In this document: in pieces, positions 1 through 13,275 of the stretch | Layout: each line of letters begins with the position of its first letter | How positions within the stretch are numbered: position 1 is the first letter of the stretch | Origin: Chaetoderma sp. LZ-2023a | Taxonomy: Eukaryota > Mollusca > Caudofoveata > Chaetodermatida > Chaetodermatidae | DNA length: 64,000 nucleotides | Direction of reading: 5' to 3' | NCBI GenBank assembly: GCA_034401795.1 | Contig: CM067367.1 | Location: forward strand, 36,132,168-36,196,167 | Notes under the pieces: generated by a model | Told to the model about the DNA's origin: nothing | Database searches by the model: none | Seen by the model: only the letters and a program-made list of their open reading frames with translations | Program-made: the position numbers and the translations under genes

Positions 1-146
1 TGGGATGTACTTTCCGTAGGAATTGATTGGACCCCAAAGTGAGATAGTGGTTGATTTCACATCATCAGGGTGTGAAATGAAGAAAAATTTTAGGGAACAA
101 TTTTTTCCCCACTCGTGACGCCTGTAGGGTACAAACAACTAGACAA

Positions 147-665
147 ATTTCAATGATGTTAGAGTCCGTTTTATTGTTTTCAAATATGCTCGATCCTTTG
201 GAACTGGTTTTGGGTCGATATGAGGTCAAGGTCATGACACACGGTCAAGGTCAACTTAATTGTTGGCCTCTCGGTGCAGAAATATAAGTATCTCTGGAGT
301 TAATTGATAAATTTGTGTGATGTTAGCCTCTATTGTTGCGTTTTCAAACATGCGCGACCATTTGGAATAGGTTTTCTCACGATAAGGGGTCCAGGTCACA
401 GAGCAAGGTCATGGTCACAGCCAATTCTGGACAGTCGGTACAAAAATATGAACATCTCCCGAGTTAATTGATCAATTTGCATTGTATTATACTCTAGTGT
501 AGGGTTGCCAGACATGCCTGATGATTTGCAATATGGTTCAGGTCGTCAGGAAGTCAAGGTTATGTAGCAAGGTCAAGGTCATAATAACAATAATCTCCGT
601 TAATAATTATCTGAAACATATTCCAAATGGTCAGGCATGTCTGAAAACCTACAATAATGTTTAAC
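147..665. repeat. Tandem repeat, about 165-bp units, with an inverted end
   Basis: Three diverged units start near 147, 311 and 473. The first two close with GTTAATTGAT and all carry AAGGTCAAGGTCA-like stretches. From about 606 to 660 the middle of the unit returns in reverse orientation (TCAGGCATGTCTGAAAA against TTTTCAAACATGCGCGA). No coding potential was seen, and 666-1110 shows nothing recognisable. Confidence 0.6.
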
Positions 666-1689
666 ATTTATTTCGGTATAGGCACGTCATTAATCGCCAT
701 ATTAATATCGCCTTCAGTTTCCTGATTCCATCAAGTCCAGTCAAGTCAAATCAAAGCACTTGTGCTCGAAACGATCCAGATTATATATAGAAATCAAACA
801 TGTCTGAAACACGTGTGTGCGTCGTGTGTAAAAGTGACTCCATAAAAACCGGGTTGCTGATTCTGATATTAAACAGATATGTGATATATTATACTATGCA
901 AAACGCTTGGCAGACCTAGGGGTGGCTCATTTGAGACACCTATCAGATTATCTTTCTAGTTTATTCCGGCCTTGAGCTAGCAAAAAATTAGATACCATTT
1001 AGACTGTCACAAGAAAATTGTAAATAAGTCGCTTCTGGAGAGAGCCGAAAATAGAAGAGCCCGCTCTGACTCTCATTCACCAGGACTGCGAGCCAAGAGC
1101 AGTCAAAACATGCATGACAGAACGTCCACAGCGGCATACAGGTGTTGTTCCTAAGGAGATGATATGCATATTTGTCCTAATTTCTGGTAAATGCAAATAT
1201 CACGATAAAGAACACCACAATGCTGCATCTGACAATCGTGGCCAAACAAAGATGGACATCAAGGCTAACACCGTGGACGATCATATCAGGGCATCGCTGT
1301 CCAGTTTAGATCAACCAGGTGATGCACATGCCCACGAAAAGTGTTACCGTAGTAGCTGTTTACAGGATGCTCGTAAGACGTATTGTAGTGAGAGTGGTGT
1401 TGACAATACACATGATAATATGATGAGGGCCATTTCAGATGTTCAGACTGCATATTAAGTCACCATTGTCTGATGCTGGTTTGGTATTGAATATGGATGT
1501 AATAAACAACATACATGTACGTGTCTATCTTCAGGAAAAATAATATAGACAACTTGAAAGACAATCAGAGAAAGTATCTGAAAAAATTGCTGAGTGATCG
1601 AATTCCTAACATAACGTTTGTTCAGCCACCTCTGCAAAATGAGAGTAACCATAAGTAACCATAATTTGGTACTGGACGCATGATTTTTC

Positions 1690-2240
1690 CTATATGCCCA
1701 GATCTTCATACTCTTCATCCGTGTCTACAATTACTTGCATGGTGTGCCTCGAAGTATCGATTAGGGTCTTATAGTTGTAGAGGATATCTTGGTGTTGCCA
1801 GTGCTTGTCCAGTTGCTTCTCGAAAGTTTTTACAGTCGGCGCGTTGATCACATCCTCTGGAAGGCTGTTCCATGGGTCGGCTATTCTGATTGCAAACTTT
1901 GTTGCCACAGTCTCGCCTTCGCTTTTTTCTTGAACACCTTGTTGTGCCCTCTTGTTGCCGAGTCTTCTAGTGGGATATCTGGGCTTACTTCATGGTCATA
2001 TTTATCATGGAGAATCTCATCTCTATCATGTCACCTCGCAGTCTCCGATAGGCCAGGATTAGTAACTTCAGAGTCCTCAGGCGGTCTTCATACTCTAAAT
2101 CTTTTATCCCTGGAACCCGTTTTGTTGCCCTTCTTAGCACAGAGTAAACGGGTCCTATTATCCAAATCTCTTGGTGAAGTTGTAGGCTATGCTACCATGA
2201 AGGGCCCAAATGTTGTATTGGAGAGCTTGTTAGAGCTAGC
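1690..2240 (-). mobile_element. 5'-truncated LINE: C-terminal reverse-transcriptase fragment
   Basis: Read on the minus strand, the fragment starts with LQYNIWALHG. After a frameshift it gives RRATKRVPGIKDLEYEDRL, then LAYRRLRGDMIEM, TRGHNKVFKKK and finally DPWNSLPEDVINAPTVKTFE near 1850. This run (RRATKxVP, YRRLRGDMIE, xWNSLPExVxxAPxVxxF) is the usual C-terminus of CR1/jockey-like non-LTR reverse transcriptases. At least two frameshifts are present. It lies inside the pseudogene at 1114-5503. A short (TTGAAC)n run at about 2253-2275 flanks it. Confidence 0.75.
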
Positions 2241-3463
2241 AATTACAATGAATTTGAACTTGAACTTGAACTTCTGAGCTATAGATATCGGTGGAAGTTC
2301 TCTGGTGATGGGTCTCTAAGTTGTTGGAAAACCCACCACTCACCAAACTCTTTTTTACTCACCTATGGTATGGGCCTTGTGCTGAGAATGTGGGATGGGA
2401 ACGGGATAGAGGTTAAAAATTTGTTGACGTTGGTTGTCAATACATCGTTCAAAACTCACACACAGACAGGCAGGTTAAGCACAAGTCCAAAGACGATAAG
2501 GGTGTGTCCGCCGAGTAGAAACACAGCTATCTGTTGGCTTGCCGTTGACCATTCACCAGCGAGTTCGTGATACATATCTAGTACGTGTGTTATCTAGTTT
2601 GTATCTTGGTACAGGGTATGAACATGTCATAAACATTACGAAGCATGCGGTGGTCTTCCAGACTTCATTAAGAAAGGCATCAAATCGCTGTTGATAACAT
2701 TGACTTTTTGGAGGATATTCCATATCGACAGTGCACTCTCTAAACGGCTCTCTTATCAGAGTGAACCAAACTCGCTCATGCAGTCCAGACGTGTAAATCG
2801 CACCAATGGTGAGGTGATAGCACCACTCTTCACGATATCTCCAACAGATTATGCAACATTGTATAGCATCCTCGCCTCACTAAGAGATACCGGCGTTTGT
2901 GGTTGGTCCAGATCGGTGTGCTATCCTCACACTCGACCTGGACGTGTATGAACGAGCTCTCAAGATCCATCAGTCAGTAGGGAACACCCGCTGGGTTCTC
3001 AGAGAAGGGGACCTACATATTCGCTTTGCTGCCTTGCATGAAAATAAGTAAGTATCTTGAGGGAAGTGGATTAGATACAGTTGCTGTTGAAACAGACATT
3101 TACTCCCCAGCTTCTCTCCGTGGGATCTACACAGGAAAGGCGTTTAAGAGAGGAGTTGAATATCATCTCATGAAAGTGTTTGTCTGTTTCATCCTAAAGA
3201 TTGATGCAGTACTGGGAGAAATATCTCCTGATGCGCCTCTCCGGAAAAAGTGCGAGCAACTCAAATCCAGCCTTCACTAGAGGAATGAGAACGTTACAGA
3301 CATCTACAACGACTTGGCATCGCACTATACAGATCAGATAGAATCTAAGATTACTGGTATGGATGCTGGGGAGCTGGTCCGATTCTTGACAAACTACATG
3401 AAACAAGTGCAGTGTCTACTGCACATCATCAGTGCATGCCGTCTGGGCGACTGGGAGGATATC

Positions 3464-4095
3464 CAGGGGCGCCGGAAGCACGGGGTAAGCGGGGCTGGTG
3501 GCAGCGGGGGCAGCTGTGCCCTTTACCCGTTTCTATGCGAAAAATGAGTAAACTTTACTTTAGAACTTTAAGCAAGACTTTTAGAATATTCAGAGCAGAC
3601 TGAGCAGTTGTATTAAAGTTCGATTGTTTTGACATTAACACAAGTCCATAAAGTAATATGGGAGTGCGTCTAGGCTGAATCAAATCATCAACTCGAACGC
3701 TATTTATGTAGCCGCAGTTACATGTGTCATATTGACTTTTTTAATCTGTAAACGTTTCATGTATCTTTGCAAGTAAAGATAAGATACATAGTCTTATGCT
3801 ATTTGAATTTTTGAAGTGATACTGGTCCACGCTCGTTAATGCCTTGCTTAGTGGGTAGAATAGAATTTATGTGCAATGATGGGCGGCTGGGTGCAGCAAT
3901 GTGGAAATACTCAGGGATATTAGAATTAGCAACAACTCTCAATCTCTAATTTCTAATTGATGTGTGAAGCAGATGCAAAAGTAGAAATAATTTGTATACA
4001 CATGGCCGAAGTGCAATGCCCGTGGGTGTATTTGAGGAATGTATTTGAGATTTGTTGCCTCACACCCCCAATCACCCTCCCCACCCACACCCCCA

Positions 4096-4143
<48 letters not shown>

Positions 4144-4159
4144 CGTACGCACGTACGTA

Positions 4160-4223
<64 letters not shown>

Positions 4224-5379
4224 CACACACAAACACATACATACATACATACACATACACATAGAATGGGAGGAAGGTGTGGCTGGGGCCTCCAACGAAA
4301 GATTCTAAAAATTAGATGCACTTAGAAGCCATCTCCTACATCTCTAAGTAATAAATATCATCCTCTTGGATTATTTAATACTGCGCGACTTATATGAGTA
4401 TGAGGGCCCCCACCCCGTATCCCCCCCCCCCCCACCTACCAACTCGTATGGTCGTGATACATATGTTTAACCATGTTAAGCCCTTGAGTTCTAACCATAA
4501 AATATGATGACACCATACACGCGTAAACAAAACCAGACATTTGAAGGCTTCCTTCTAATATCCCGGGACAAATGTACACGCCAATACGTTAAGTAAGAGG
4601 CTGCGAAACCATAATTTAAATTACTTATTCCATACACACTAGCTGTTGAATAGTTTGTTACTAATTTGACGCAATTGTGTTGCTATCCCATTGGTCTATT
4701 CATTCAGGATATGGCCTTCGTATTTTTAAAGCGAGTCCTTAAGAACTGCTGGGCAGGAAGGATCCATAGGGTCAGATCCCGGAAAGCTGCTTGATCGATT
4801 TTGTTGGTGGCCATCTTGGATTTTGCACTATTTAAAAAATTGCATTTAAAGACCTTTTGTGAAACTGCTTGACATAAAACTCAAGAAACTTCATGGTCTT
4901 CATCTAAGGCAAAAGCTGAGCAAACATTGTTAACATGTTCAACCTGATTGGTAGATTTGTCTTGGATAACCTAGTTTTCACAAAAACCACTTTTCCTCTG
5001 AATACCGCTGAGTGCAAATATAATTAGGAACTAGGGTCCAATTAAATACTCAACGTGCGCATCTGACACAACAACCCGCTCGGCCGCTCGCTCACATTGT
5101 GAATTGGGAACAGGTTCAATTGACCAAAGAACACATAAGTTCTTCGATTAACATTGCTCTAACATTTATACGCAATCATAAGAAACTCAGAATGCAGGAA
5201 ATCAAGTCACGATCCTGCACATTTCTTATGGTGGTTTGGTAGGCGGGTATCTCCGAACACTCCTCTATGAGAGCCGGGGAGGGGGAACACCCATTTTATA
5301 TCTTCCTCCAGACAATGCCATCCAGCGTGCCATTTTTGTGGAACCTGCCCGCCTCTCAAACTTGCTTCCGGCGCCCCTG
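3464..5379. mobile_element. hAT-like non-autonomous DNA transposon in the pseudogene
   Basis: The ends are inverted: CAGGGGCGCCGGAAGC at 3464 and GCTTCCGGCGCCCCTG ending at 5379. The flanks look like a mutated 8-bp target duplication (AGGATATC at 3456-3463, GGCGTATC at 5380-5387). The CAGGGGCG start and 8-bp target are hAT features. The interrupted reading frame of the host pseudogene (GDWE, then YLAALDDH) resumes exactly across the element, which independently supports the limits. No transposase ORF was seen; the inside holds an ACGC microsatellite. Confidence 0.7.
4095..4262. repeat. (ACGC)n microsatellite grading into (AC)n and (ATAC)n
   Basis: An almost pure tetranucleotide run with a few ACGT variants near 4144-4160, then ACAC and ACAT repeats. 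Its apparent ORFs (ARTH and VRAC strings on both strands) are artefacts. A poly-C run follows at about 4420-4433. Confidence 0.95.
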
Positions 5380-5932
5380 GGCGTATCTTGCTGCATTGGA
5401 CGATCACATCCAGTACGTCTTCGCTCATGACCTGTACCACTACGCACGCCTTATGCCTATCCACCTGGCCCAAACGATGACCAGACAACGTCGAAGGCAC
5501 TAAAGGAGGGAAATTTGCAGATCAGGCTCTTGGACAGAAGATTAAGGAGTTGAATTGGGTTGGGAATCTTCTGGGTATGACCAGGTCTCAATCGTTAATG
5601 AAATACCCATGAATTGAGTGTAGGCCTGTCTTTCGAACGTCTACCACATTGCCTACTCTTATTCATATTCTTTTGTCTAATCTGTCAATTCTGTGTAAGA
5701 TATATTTGACATTGAGACATATGAATCATTGCTGACAATGTCGGCATGGCAAACTGTAGGAGTCAACATAACAAACATGGGGCGATCAGCGTAATGGGGA
5801 GTGTTAGACGCACTTTTTGATTGGCGCTCACAGGTCACGTGGTATCGAGGTGTCGGGCCTTAGTTTGCCATGCGCAGAGTGTGAAAAGGGGGCACATAAT
5901 GGGGGCGTTCGTGTGCAAACACGTCAATCAGC

Positions 5933-6075
<143 letters not shown>

Positions 6076-6359
6076 CTCCATGCAAGGGCAATTAAGCCCC
6101 ACCACCTTGAAATCATATGAGCCAATCAAAGGCATGTCAATCTCCGCCGCCACACCCCTCTGTTTAGTATCAGTAATGATCAATATGAAAAAATGACATT
6201 TCTAATTACTGATTTTTTGTTTTTGATTTCTATGAAATCTTTTAAATTGGACACAGTGGTTTTAAACTTTTTTTCTAAGATATTATAAAATTACTGTCTA
6301 AAATTTAAGAAAGGCAGTTCTAATTATTGATTTTGACTTTTTAGAATAAATAAATTAAA

Positions 6360-8070
6360 TAGACATGGATGATTTTCGGAAAATCCAAGATGGGCACCCA
6401 AAAATTGACCAATCAAGATTCGCGTTTAATATGTTGAAGCCTACCGTAATAGGATCGTTCCACCAAAGTTTTGTTGAAATCGGGTTATTGATTGAAGGAG
6501 TACGCTTTTTAAATGGTCCCGGAAAACTTTCAGAAAATCAGAGATTGCTGCCAAAACATTGACCTATCAAAATTCTGAATATAATTTCTAGAGGGTACGA
6601 CAATAGGATCCTTCCAGCTAAAATTGGTTGAAATTGCCCAAGCGATTAATGAGGAGTGGTATTTTATATGAATTCCCATTTATCGGAGAACCCAAGATGG
6701 CCGCTATCAAAAGCAGGCTGTATACAAGTTCTGAAGCGTACGGGTCTAGGGTTCTTCCAGCTGAGTTTGGTTGAAATCGGCCAAGCGGTTAATGAGTAGT
6801 AGCCTTTTAACTAATTTCCCAAAATAATCAGAAAATCCCAAATGGCCGCCGCAACTTCTAAAGCCTACCACCCTAGGCTCGTTTCAGCCAGTCTGGTTTT
6901 AATCGCCCAAGTAGTTAATGAGTAGACGATTTTCAGCCATTTTTTTAAGATGGCCACCAAATAAATTGACCCATCAAAATTCTATATAGAAGCTCTGAAG
7001 CATAGCACTTTAGCGTCCTTCCAGCCGAGTTTTCTTGAACTCGTTCAAGCGGTTAATGAGGAGTAGCCTTTTAACTGATTTTCCAAAATTTCCAGAAAAT
7101 CCAAGATGGCCGTCGGAAAAATGGATCAATCAAAATTCTGTATACAAGTTCTGAAATCTACCAGCCTACTATCCTTCCAGCCAAGTCTGATTGAAATTGC
7201 TCAAGCAGTTAATGAGGAGTAGCGTTTTAATGATTTCCCACCATTTTTCAGAAAATCCAAGATGGTTGCCAGAAAAATTGATCAATCAAAATTCTGTATA
7301 CGTGTTCTGAAGCTTAATAGCCTAGCGTTCTTCCATCCAAGTTTGATTGAAATCGGCCCTGTGATTATCGAGGTGTAGGCGCTTAAGTGATTTCCAGAAA
7401 TTTTCAGAAAATCCAAGATGGCCCCTGGAAAAATTGGCCAATCAAAATTCTGTATACAAGTTCTGAAACATACCAGCCTACTATCCTCCCAGCTAAAACT
7501 GGTTGAAATTGTCCAAGCAGTTAATCAGGAGTAGCGTTTGAACTGATTTCCCACCATTTTTCAGAAAATCCAATATGGCTGTCGGAAAATTGACCAATAA
7601 AAATTCTGTATATAGGTTCTGAAGGATACCACGCTAGGGTTCTTTCATCCAAGTTTCAATGAAATCGGCCCAGCGGTTATCGAAAAGTAGACTTTTAAGT
7701 GATTTCCAGAAATTTTCCGAAAATCCAAGATGGCTACCAGAAACATTAACCAATCAAAATTTTGTATAAAAGTTCTGAAACATACCAGCCTACTATCCTC
7801 CCAGCTAGAACTGGTTGAAATTGTCCAAGCGGTTAATGAAGTGTAGCGTTTTAAACGATTTGCCGCAATTTTTCGGAAAATTCAAGATGGCCGCTCAAAA
7901 GATTGATCAATCAAAATTCAGTATATACGTTCTGAAGCCTACCACTATAGGGACCTTCCAGCCAAATTAGGTTATAATCCGCCAGGCGGTTAATGAGGAG
8001 TAGCGTTTTTAAGCAAATGTTGATGAATGGGCGGACGGACACCGGACGACGGACGGACGGACATGTCCAA
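6360..8070. repeat. Tandem array of about eleven units of roughly 155 bp
   Basis: The anchor AATCCAAGATGGC recurs near 7096, 7255, 7410, 7567, 7723 and 7883 (spacing 155-160), with more diverged copies upstream from about 6385. Each unit carries ATTGACCAATCAAAATTC, a TATACAAGTTCTGAA block, a CTTCCAGCCAAGTTTG block and GCGGTTAATGAGGAGTAG. It ends in a GGACGGACGGACGGACATG tail at 8030-8066, common at the end of mollusc repeats. No ORF survives across units. Confidence 0.85.
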
Positions 8071-8329
8071 CGTAGAGACTTGTGAAATTTTTAACTTATG
8101 GGGTTCTTCATTGTACAAAAGCCATTTATGAGTAGCACCCTAAGACCACCTATATGTGTTGAGTTATCAGAACATAATAAGCGGGCCAAAAGCACCATAA
8201 GTGTCGTGGAATGGCCATGCCTACGGGGAATTTTGTTCACTATTGCGGGGTTCACTGGTCATACAATGTGGGTTTAACAGCCATATCTGTGGGGAATTTT
8301 GTTCTCTCATGTGAGGTTCATTGGCCATT

Positions 8330-8600
8330 TTCATTTAACCACAGTGGCTTGTCCTTGGCAAAAATCCTTTCTTGAACTGAATCCTGTTTTCTTGAGGTCA
8401 TCTCGCAGTATCCTTAACAGACTTATGCAATGGCGTCATCTCATGGCTTTGTACTTTCGGACTCACAGAATGGCGAATTCTAAGGCTCTCTGTACAGATG
8501 TTTCTTCTAGCATCCTTAGCACATGGCCAAACATGGAAATCTTTGTCAAGTTACTTTTACAGACCGCAGTGAGTGCATAGTGCATCGTCCTTGATATGCA
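8330..8600 (-). mobile_element. LINE-2 fragment, C-terminal coding end
   Basis: The minus strand reads MFGHVLRMLEETSVQRALEF, matching the xGHVLRMPEDTPxxRALxF C-terminus of the same LINE family as the copies at 17420-17830 and 33895-40280. Only the 3' end is present. 8600-9050 shows no further recognisable feature. Confidence 0.6.
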
Positions 8601-9049
8601 TGTACTGATACGGGTGACATTGGGCACATCCACATATGACAACTTACTTGTATTGCTTACATTTTGGGGTGGGGGGGGGATACATATATGTTTCAATATG
8701 CAAGGTGGATATACCATTATCGCGACAAGGATAACCAGAGTGCTGCCGTGTGTGTATTTACTGCAATTCGTAATGGGCTCCTCAGCGAGGAACAAAACAG
8801 TTTTAAACATGCTAGACTTGGATAATTTATGCTCATTTTAGAAACAATTTTGGTGTATACTATGCCACAGCCTACAGCAATAATGTTTCCATATGCACAT
8901 GTTAGTCCTTAGTGACAGACCACGCGCTAATGTGGTTCAATGCACACAAACAACGTAGCACTTGTAATTGATGACTCCAATCTGCCGCTCCAGCTTATAA
9001 CAATCAATTATGCCAAATGTAGGCATTGGCTGCTGGTAATCATCATTCA

Positions 9050-9195
9050 CAGAGAATACGTTGTCATGTTGCTGGGAGGTCTGTCAATTGTATGAATTAT
9101 ATGTCTTTGGTAGTTTTACTATTTAATAAACATTCACTATTTTGAAACTAATTTGACTCGGAACTATTGCGGTCATAGACAGCAACAGTTTAAAT
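9050..9195. repeat. MITE-A, partial, reverse orientation
   Basis: GTATGAATTATATGTCTTTG, TTTAATAAACATTC and TATTTTGAAACTAATTTGAC follow each other, as in the fuller copy near 40310-40400 read in reverse. Confidence 0.6.
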
Positions 9196-9909
9196 GTATT
9201 GTTACTATGACAGTAATGTCGACAGGGTTAGACCATACGCCACATCCAACCAGTTCCAGGTCTTTATCTGGAAAAGTTATTTCGTAGTGGAAGCGAGTCT
9301 AGGGGTTATAGGAACTCACACATCTTATTATGATTGGGCAAATATGTTAATGCGAAATTAATCTGAAATGTATGACCTTAAAATGAAGTCAATGAAAAAT
9401 GTCAAATTTGGTGATGATCAGATCAATTTTCAAGTGTATTGGAAGCACTTGAATTTAAGGTAATTACACGGATCAAAATTTAATATCAGTAGATCACGGA
9501 TTATATAGTTAATTCCGCTAGAGGCTTTATAGCAACATGATAACCATGGGTGAAGGCAATGAACTAGAATTCAAAGTTATTTAACTGATCATGAATCTAA
9601 CATGCTTCTGCTTTTTGGCCAAATTTGCTTAACGATATTGATATACCGATAATCAAGGTATGATCACAGAAATGTATGACTAAATCAGTTGGACGTTGAT
9701 CCTGATTAGACAACCACAATAGTACTGTCGATCTCTTTAACAGTGTTGATCCAAAGCTAATTACCTAAGGTGTGCTTCAACTCAAATTCTAACAATTAAG
9801 GTTCAAAGCTCTGATCTTTATTTCAAAAGATGGAGCTGCTTAAACTACTTTGCAAGAGCCAGAAAATCAATGGTTGATAACCACATGCATTATTTCAAAG
9901 TATTGACCA

Positions 9910-10480
9910 CTGCCTTTGTGATAACAACGTTCTCTTATTAGATTTCTGTATAGAAGTTTGGAAACCTCTCTCAAATCAGTTTTTTCTCAGAAAAACTAAA
10001 GATGACAGCTGCTATAAATAACTAATAAGATTTCTGCATACAAATAAGAAAGCATACTTTCATGCGTGTCTGATTAAAATTGGTCCACGGGTTAATGAGT
10101 ATTAGTAATTTTTCAAAATAATTTCGTGCACACTTTACAAGATCCTAGAAAACAACCAGAAATATCATAGTTCCTGCTAAGTTTGGCTGAAAAACTGATG
10201 AATCCAGTTCCTGCATAGAATTAAAGAAAGATGCTGCCTTATGGTATTTTTTTAAATCCATCAGGGCTGCAAAAACTCGACCAATCATCTGCATTTGAAC
10301 AAACTTGTATCTGCATGATGCAAGGATGGTTCCTGGCAAATTTAATTGAGAGCGATCAAGTGGTTTCAGAAATTGAAGGTGTTTTAAAGAAATAATGCAA
10401 AATCCAAGCTGATCGCTGGTCAAGTTCTTCCAGGATGAATGCTTCTGTGCATCCGACATGCAACTGCCAATTTGCATAAC
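9910..10480. repeat. Decayed copies of the 155-bp array unit
   Basis: AGATTTCTGCATACAAATAAG, TGATTAAAATTGGTCCACGG and GTTAATGAGTA echo the unit of the 6360-8070 array. Further echoes follow near 10200 and 10300. A 130-codon minus-strand ORF here (10145-10537) crosses these repeats and is not taken as a gene. Confidence 0.45.
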
Positions 10481-10904
10481 TGATTTCTCTCTAGCATTAA
10501 ATGCAATATTTCCACAAAGGCTAGTAGAGGAAATCATTCAGATGAACTCGATGTAGTGAAATTTAAACATATTCTGACAAGATTCTCTCAGCATATAGAA
10601 TATATGCCATGCATATTGTTACTCATATGGTGTACTAAACTATTCGAGGTTCACACAAATCAAAATTATTTCCTTATTAACATATATGTCAACCTTGAAG
10701 CTGCATTTTCACAACAAAATATGTGAAAATAAAATTGTTTATAGAGCTAAATTAGATGACGTAATGTAACGAAGCGAAATAAATCTTAACATATGATGGT
10801 TTACTTATGCACAGATTAATACAATGTTTTCTTTTGTGAATTTGAATTAGGGACTCGTACGTCTATTTCAATTTCACAATTAAAACCAATTATATTAATT
10901 TAAA

Positions 10905-11225
10905 TACAGCACACGAGCTGCACCCCAAACATGTGGACAAATCACTTCTGACAAGATGACTATCTCAGCCCACGAAGTATGGACAAAACATGCATATGAG
11001 CTGTACCCCTAATGATTCACAGACAAATCACCTCAAAGATGATGACCATCTTAGCCCACAGATTATGGACAAAACATGCATGAGGTGCACCCCTATTATT
11101 CAGACAAATCACCTCAAAGATGATGACCATCTCAGCCCGCACATTATGGACAAACTTGCATATGAGCTGCGCCCCAAATATTCAGACAAATCACCTCATA
11201 AATGATGACCATCTTAGCCTTGTCA
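10905..11225. repeat. Four-copy tandem repeat of about 80 bp
   Basis: Units share GAGCTG(C/T)(A/G)CCCC, CAGACAAATCACCTCA and GATGATGACCATCT, followed by a CAGCCC or TAGCCC block. They start near 10915, 10996, 11075 and 11164. Confidence 0.8.
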
Positions 11226-11399
11226 TGAAACATGGTACATTTCGTCCATCTCGTCCGTTTTTGTCCGAAAAAAGATTTGGCTTTTAAATTTGAGGGGTGA
11301 ATTGCCAAATTTTTTGTGTAGGCCAGAAATGATTAAGTAATGTGTTTAGGCACATACGCTTGTGGGCTGCACCCCCTAAGAGCCAAATATTCTCACAAG

Positions 11400-11530
11400 T
11401 ATATTCTGTACTTGACGCCCCGCCCATTTATCCATTAACTGGATTTCCACAGGTGCGGACAGATGGCCGACGGACGGTCGCCATGCCGTTAGCTCACTTG
11501 GCCATTCTGGCCATGTGGGCTAAAAATTGG
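11400..11530. repeat. Tail of a mollusc-type dispersed repeat
   Basis: The segment GACGGACGGTCGCCATGCCG followed by TTAGCTCACTTGGCC and GGGCTAAAAA is typical of the 3' end of repeats frequent in mollusc genomes (recognised from memory). 11530-12115 holds nothing else recognisable. Confidence 0.4.
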
Positions 11531-12117
11531 CACAGTGATCTTACACTATTTTTCTAAAATATTATAAACTACTCTCTAAAATAGCTATTTTGATGATGTC
11601 AGAATCCAAATTGGGTTCGGATTCGGCAATTTCCGTGAGTGTCCGTCGGTCGGAAAACAGACTGGCGGTTTCTTTTAAATAATGGATGGCATGCAATCTG
11701 GGCATCTTGTTTAAACACATTTTATCCATCAGCTGCAAGCTTGTGTTCATTTAAAATCTGAGGAATGCAGAGTTACACTCCGATTAATATTCGGAAATCA
11801 TTATTTCCAAATTCAAATAGACATATTTAACACTTAATAGATTGATAGGATAGCAGTTGATTTAAATCATACATATATTGTATGCGTAAAAGTATTATTT
11901 TTTGTGAAGCTAACGCTTCTGTCAATTTAACTTTGAAAAACTTGTAAAGTTTCAGTTTAATAAATTCAATTTCTCTTCTTGATATTCCACAGACGCGCCA
12001 TATTCTTTATATCATTAAATAGTGTTTCTGCAGCAAACCCTTGAAGATAACTTAGGAGCGACACCTAGGCTGAAGCAGCAGATCAGGCCTGCCAGCTCAT
12101 AACTATCACATTATATA

Positions 12118-12500
12118 GACCTTTCCAGTTTTAGCTATGCTCCACCCATCTATATCTAAGCTCCGCCCACACCTCGTCCGTGTTGGGATCTATCGATATC
12201 TGAACTCACTGCCCATCAATTTCTAGAAAACTGTACAGGTAAGCCGTTAAATATTTTGAAACTAATTTGTCTGGGCGCTGTTGCTGCCTATGGCAGCAAC
12301 ATCGTCCAGGAAAATAAGTTTCATAATATTCAATGAATGTTTATTAAATGGTAAAGCCATACAATTCATACAACGTGTCGGACAATTAAGCGCTAAAGAA
12401 CACTATATTGAGTCATTCATGACATCACGATTATGACATCACCCTATTCGTCACGTATTTGATTATTACGTCATATGACGCCATATGATGGATGGATAAA
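12118..12500. repeat. MITE-A, nearly complete copy
   Basis: In order: TTTTAGCTATGCTCCACCC and CTAAGCTCCGCCCAC (the TAGCTATGCC module), ACTGTACAGGTAAGCC, the inverted core TTAAATATTTTGAAACTAA with GTTGCTGCCTATGGCAGCAAC in its middle, the AATGTTTATTAAATGGTAAA block, and a TCATGACATCA-rich end. 12500-13270 holds nothing further recognisable. Confidence 0.75.
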
Positions 12501-13275
12501 TATGGAACGTTCTATTGTGAGACGAGTTAGCACTGTACCCGCTTATTGTGCAGCAGTTAAACAATGTGACCTCTTTCTTCATTGGCAAAATCGACATCAT
12601 CTGCATACTTGTAGCATTGAGCTGGGAGACTTTGGGCTAGTCAAGTGACCTCGAACACGGAATAAAGCTGCGGCGGGGTAACAGGAAGAGCACTGGTGAT
12701 AAATCATCGTGTGATGATACTATTGATACGTGAATTTTGTAGCAAGCTTTGATTTGCTATGAACGATTAATTTTGTGCTTACCACTATTTGTCTTACTCT
12801 AGACATAATTCGTCATTGCAATCATCTTGTTTGGGGAAAATTGAAGCATCTGTGGTCTATTGATGGTATCAATTGCATGTGGCATGTCGATTCCCACATT
12901 GTAGAAGTTTGAAAAACCAGATTGTTTAAACATGTATATTATTTACAAACTTTATTACTCATTGTCCTAATGAATAGTAGGCCTATCGTAGAATGTATTT
13001 ATCCATAACCCATAGACTAGTTTGCTAGCCGTCATGCAACACCTCATTTACTTCTTGACCATAGCTATGGCGTAGAACAACTACGTCTTATCTAGCAGGT
13101 ATATTTCTTAGAACGGGGATGATCATATACGTCTATAAAAATAGGCGAGCTACAAGATAAGGTCTGGAATTTCATAGAAAATAAAGATATTGTCATGACT
13201 TAGAAGAACATTACATACATTATCTATCTGGGACACACAGTATAATAATATCTATTGTAAACTAATAATATGCAG

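Larger units (their letters stand above)
1114..5503 (+). pseudogene. Shattered copy of an uncharacterised multicopy invertebrate protein family
   Basis: Pieces of one protein lie in order on the plus strand. 1114-1458 has an N-terminal HEKCYRSSC motif like the H/C-rich motif of this family. Near 2691 VDNIDFLEDIPYRQ is readable. 2840-2890 reads SPTDYATLYSIL. 2906-3034 reads LTLDLDVYERALKIH then REGDLHIRFAALHENK. 3026-3280 reads KYLEGSGLDTVAVETDIYSP then an in-frame TAG. 3281-3463 ends in ISACRLGDWE, and 5380-5503 resumes with YLAALDDHIQYVFAHD and YARLMPIHLAQ. These fit a large uncharacterised family seen in many mollusc and cnidarian genomes; that match is from memory and its function is unknown. 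Frameshifts, the stop, a LINE fragment (about 1690-2240) and a hAT-like insertion (3464-5379) show it is dead. Confidence 0.6.

Noticed and set aside
3939..4325. Long ORFs on both strands with ARTH and VRAC repeats
   Set aside because: They are translations of the (ACGC)n microsatellite; the same applies to 5817-6196.
5207..5500. 97-codon minus-strand ORF
   Set aside because: The plus strand here carries the recognisable pseudogene segment and a hAT end; the minus frame is a shadow.
10145..10537. 130-codon minus-strand ORF as a gene
   Set aside because: It lies across decayed tandem-repeat units and matches no family I know.
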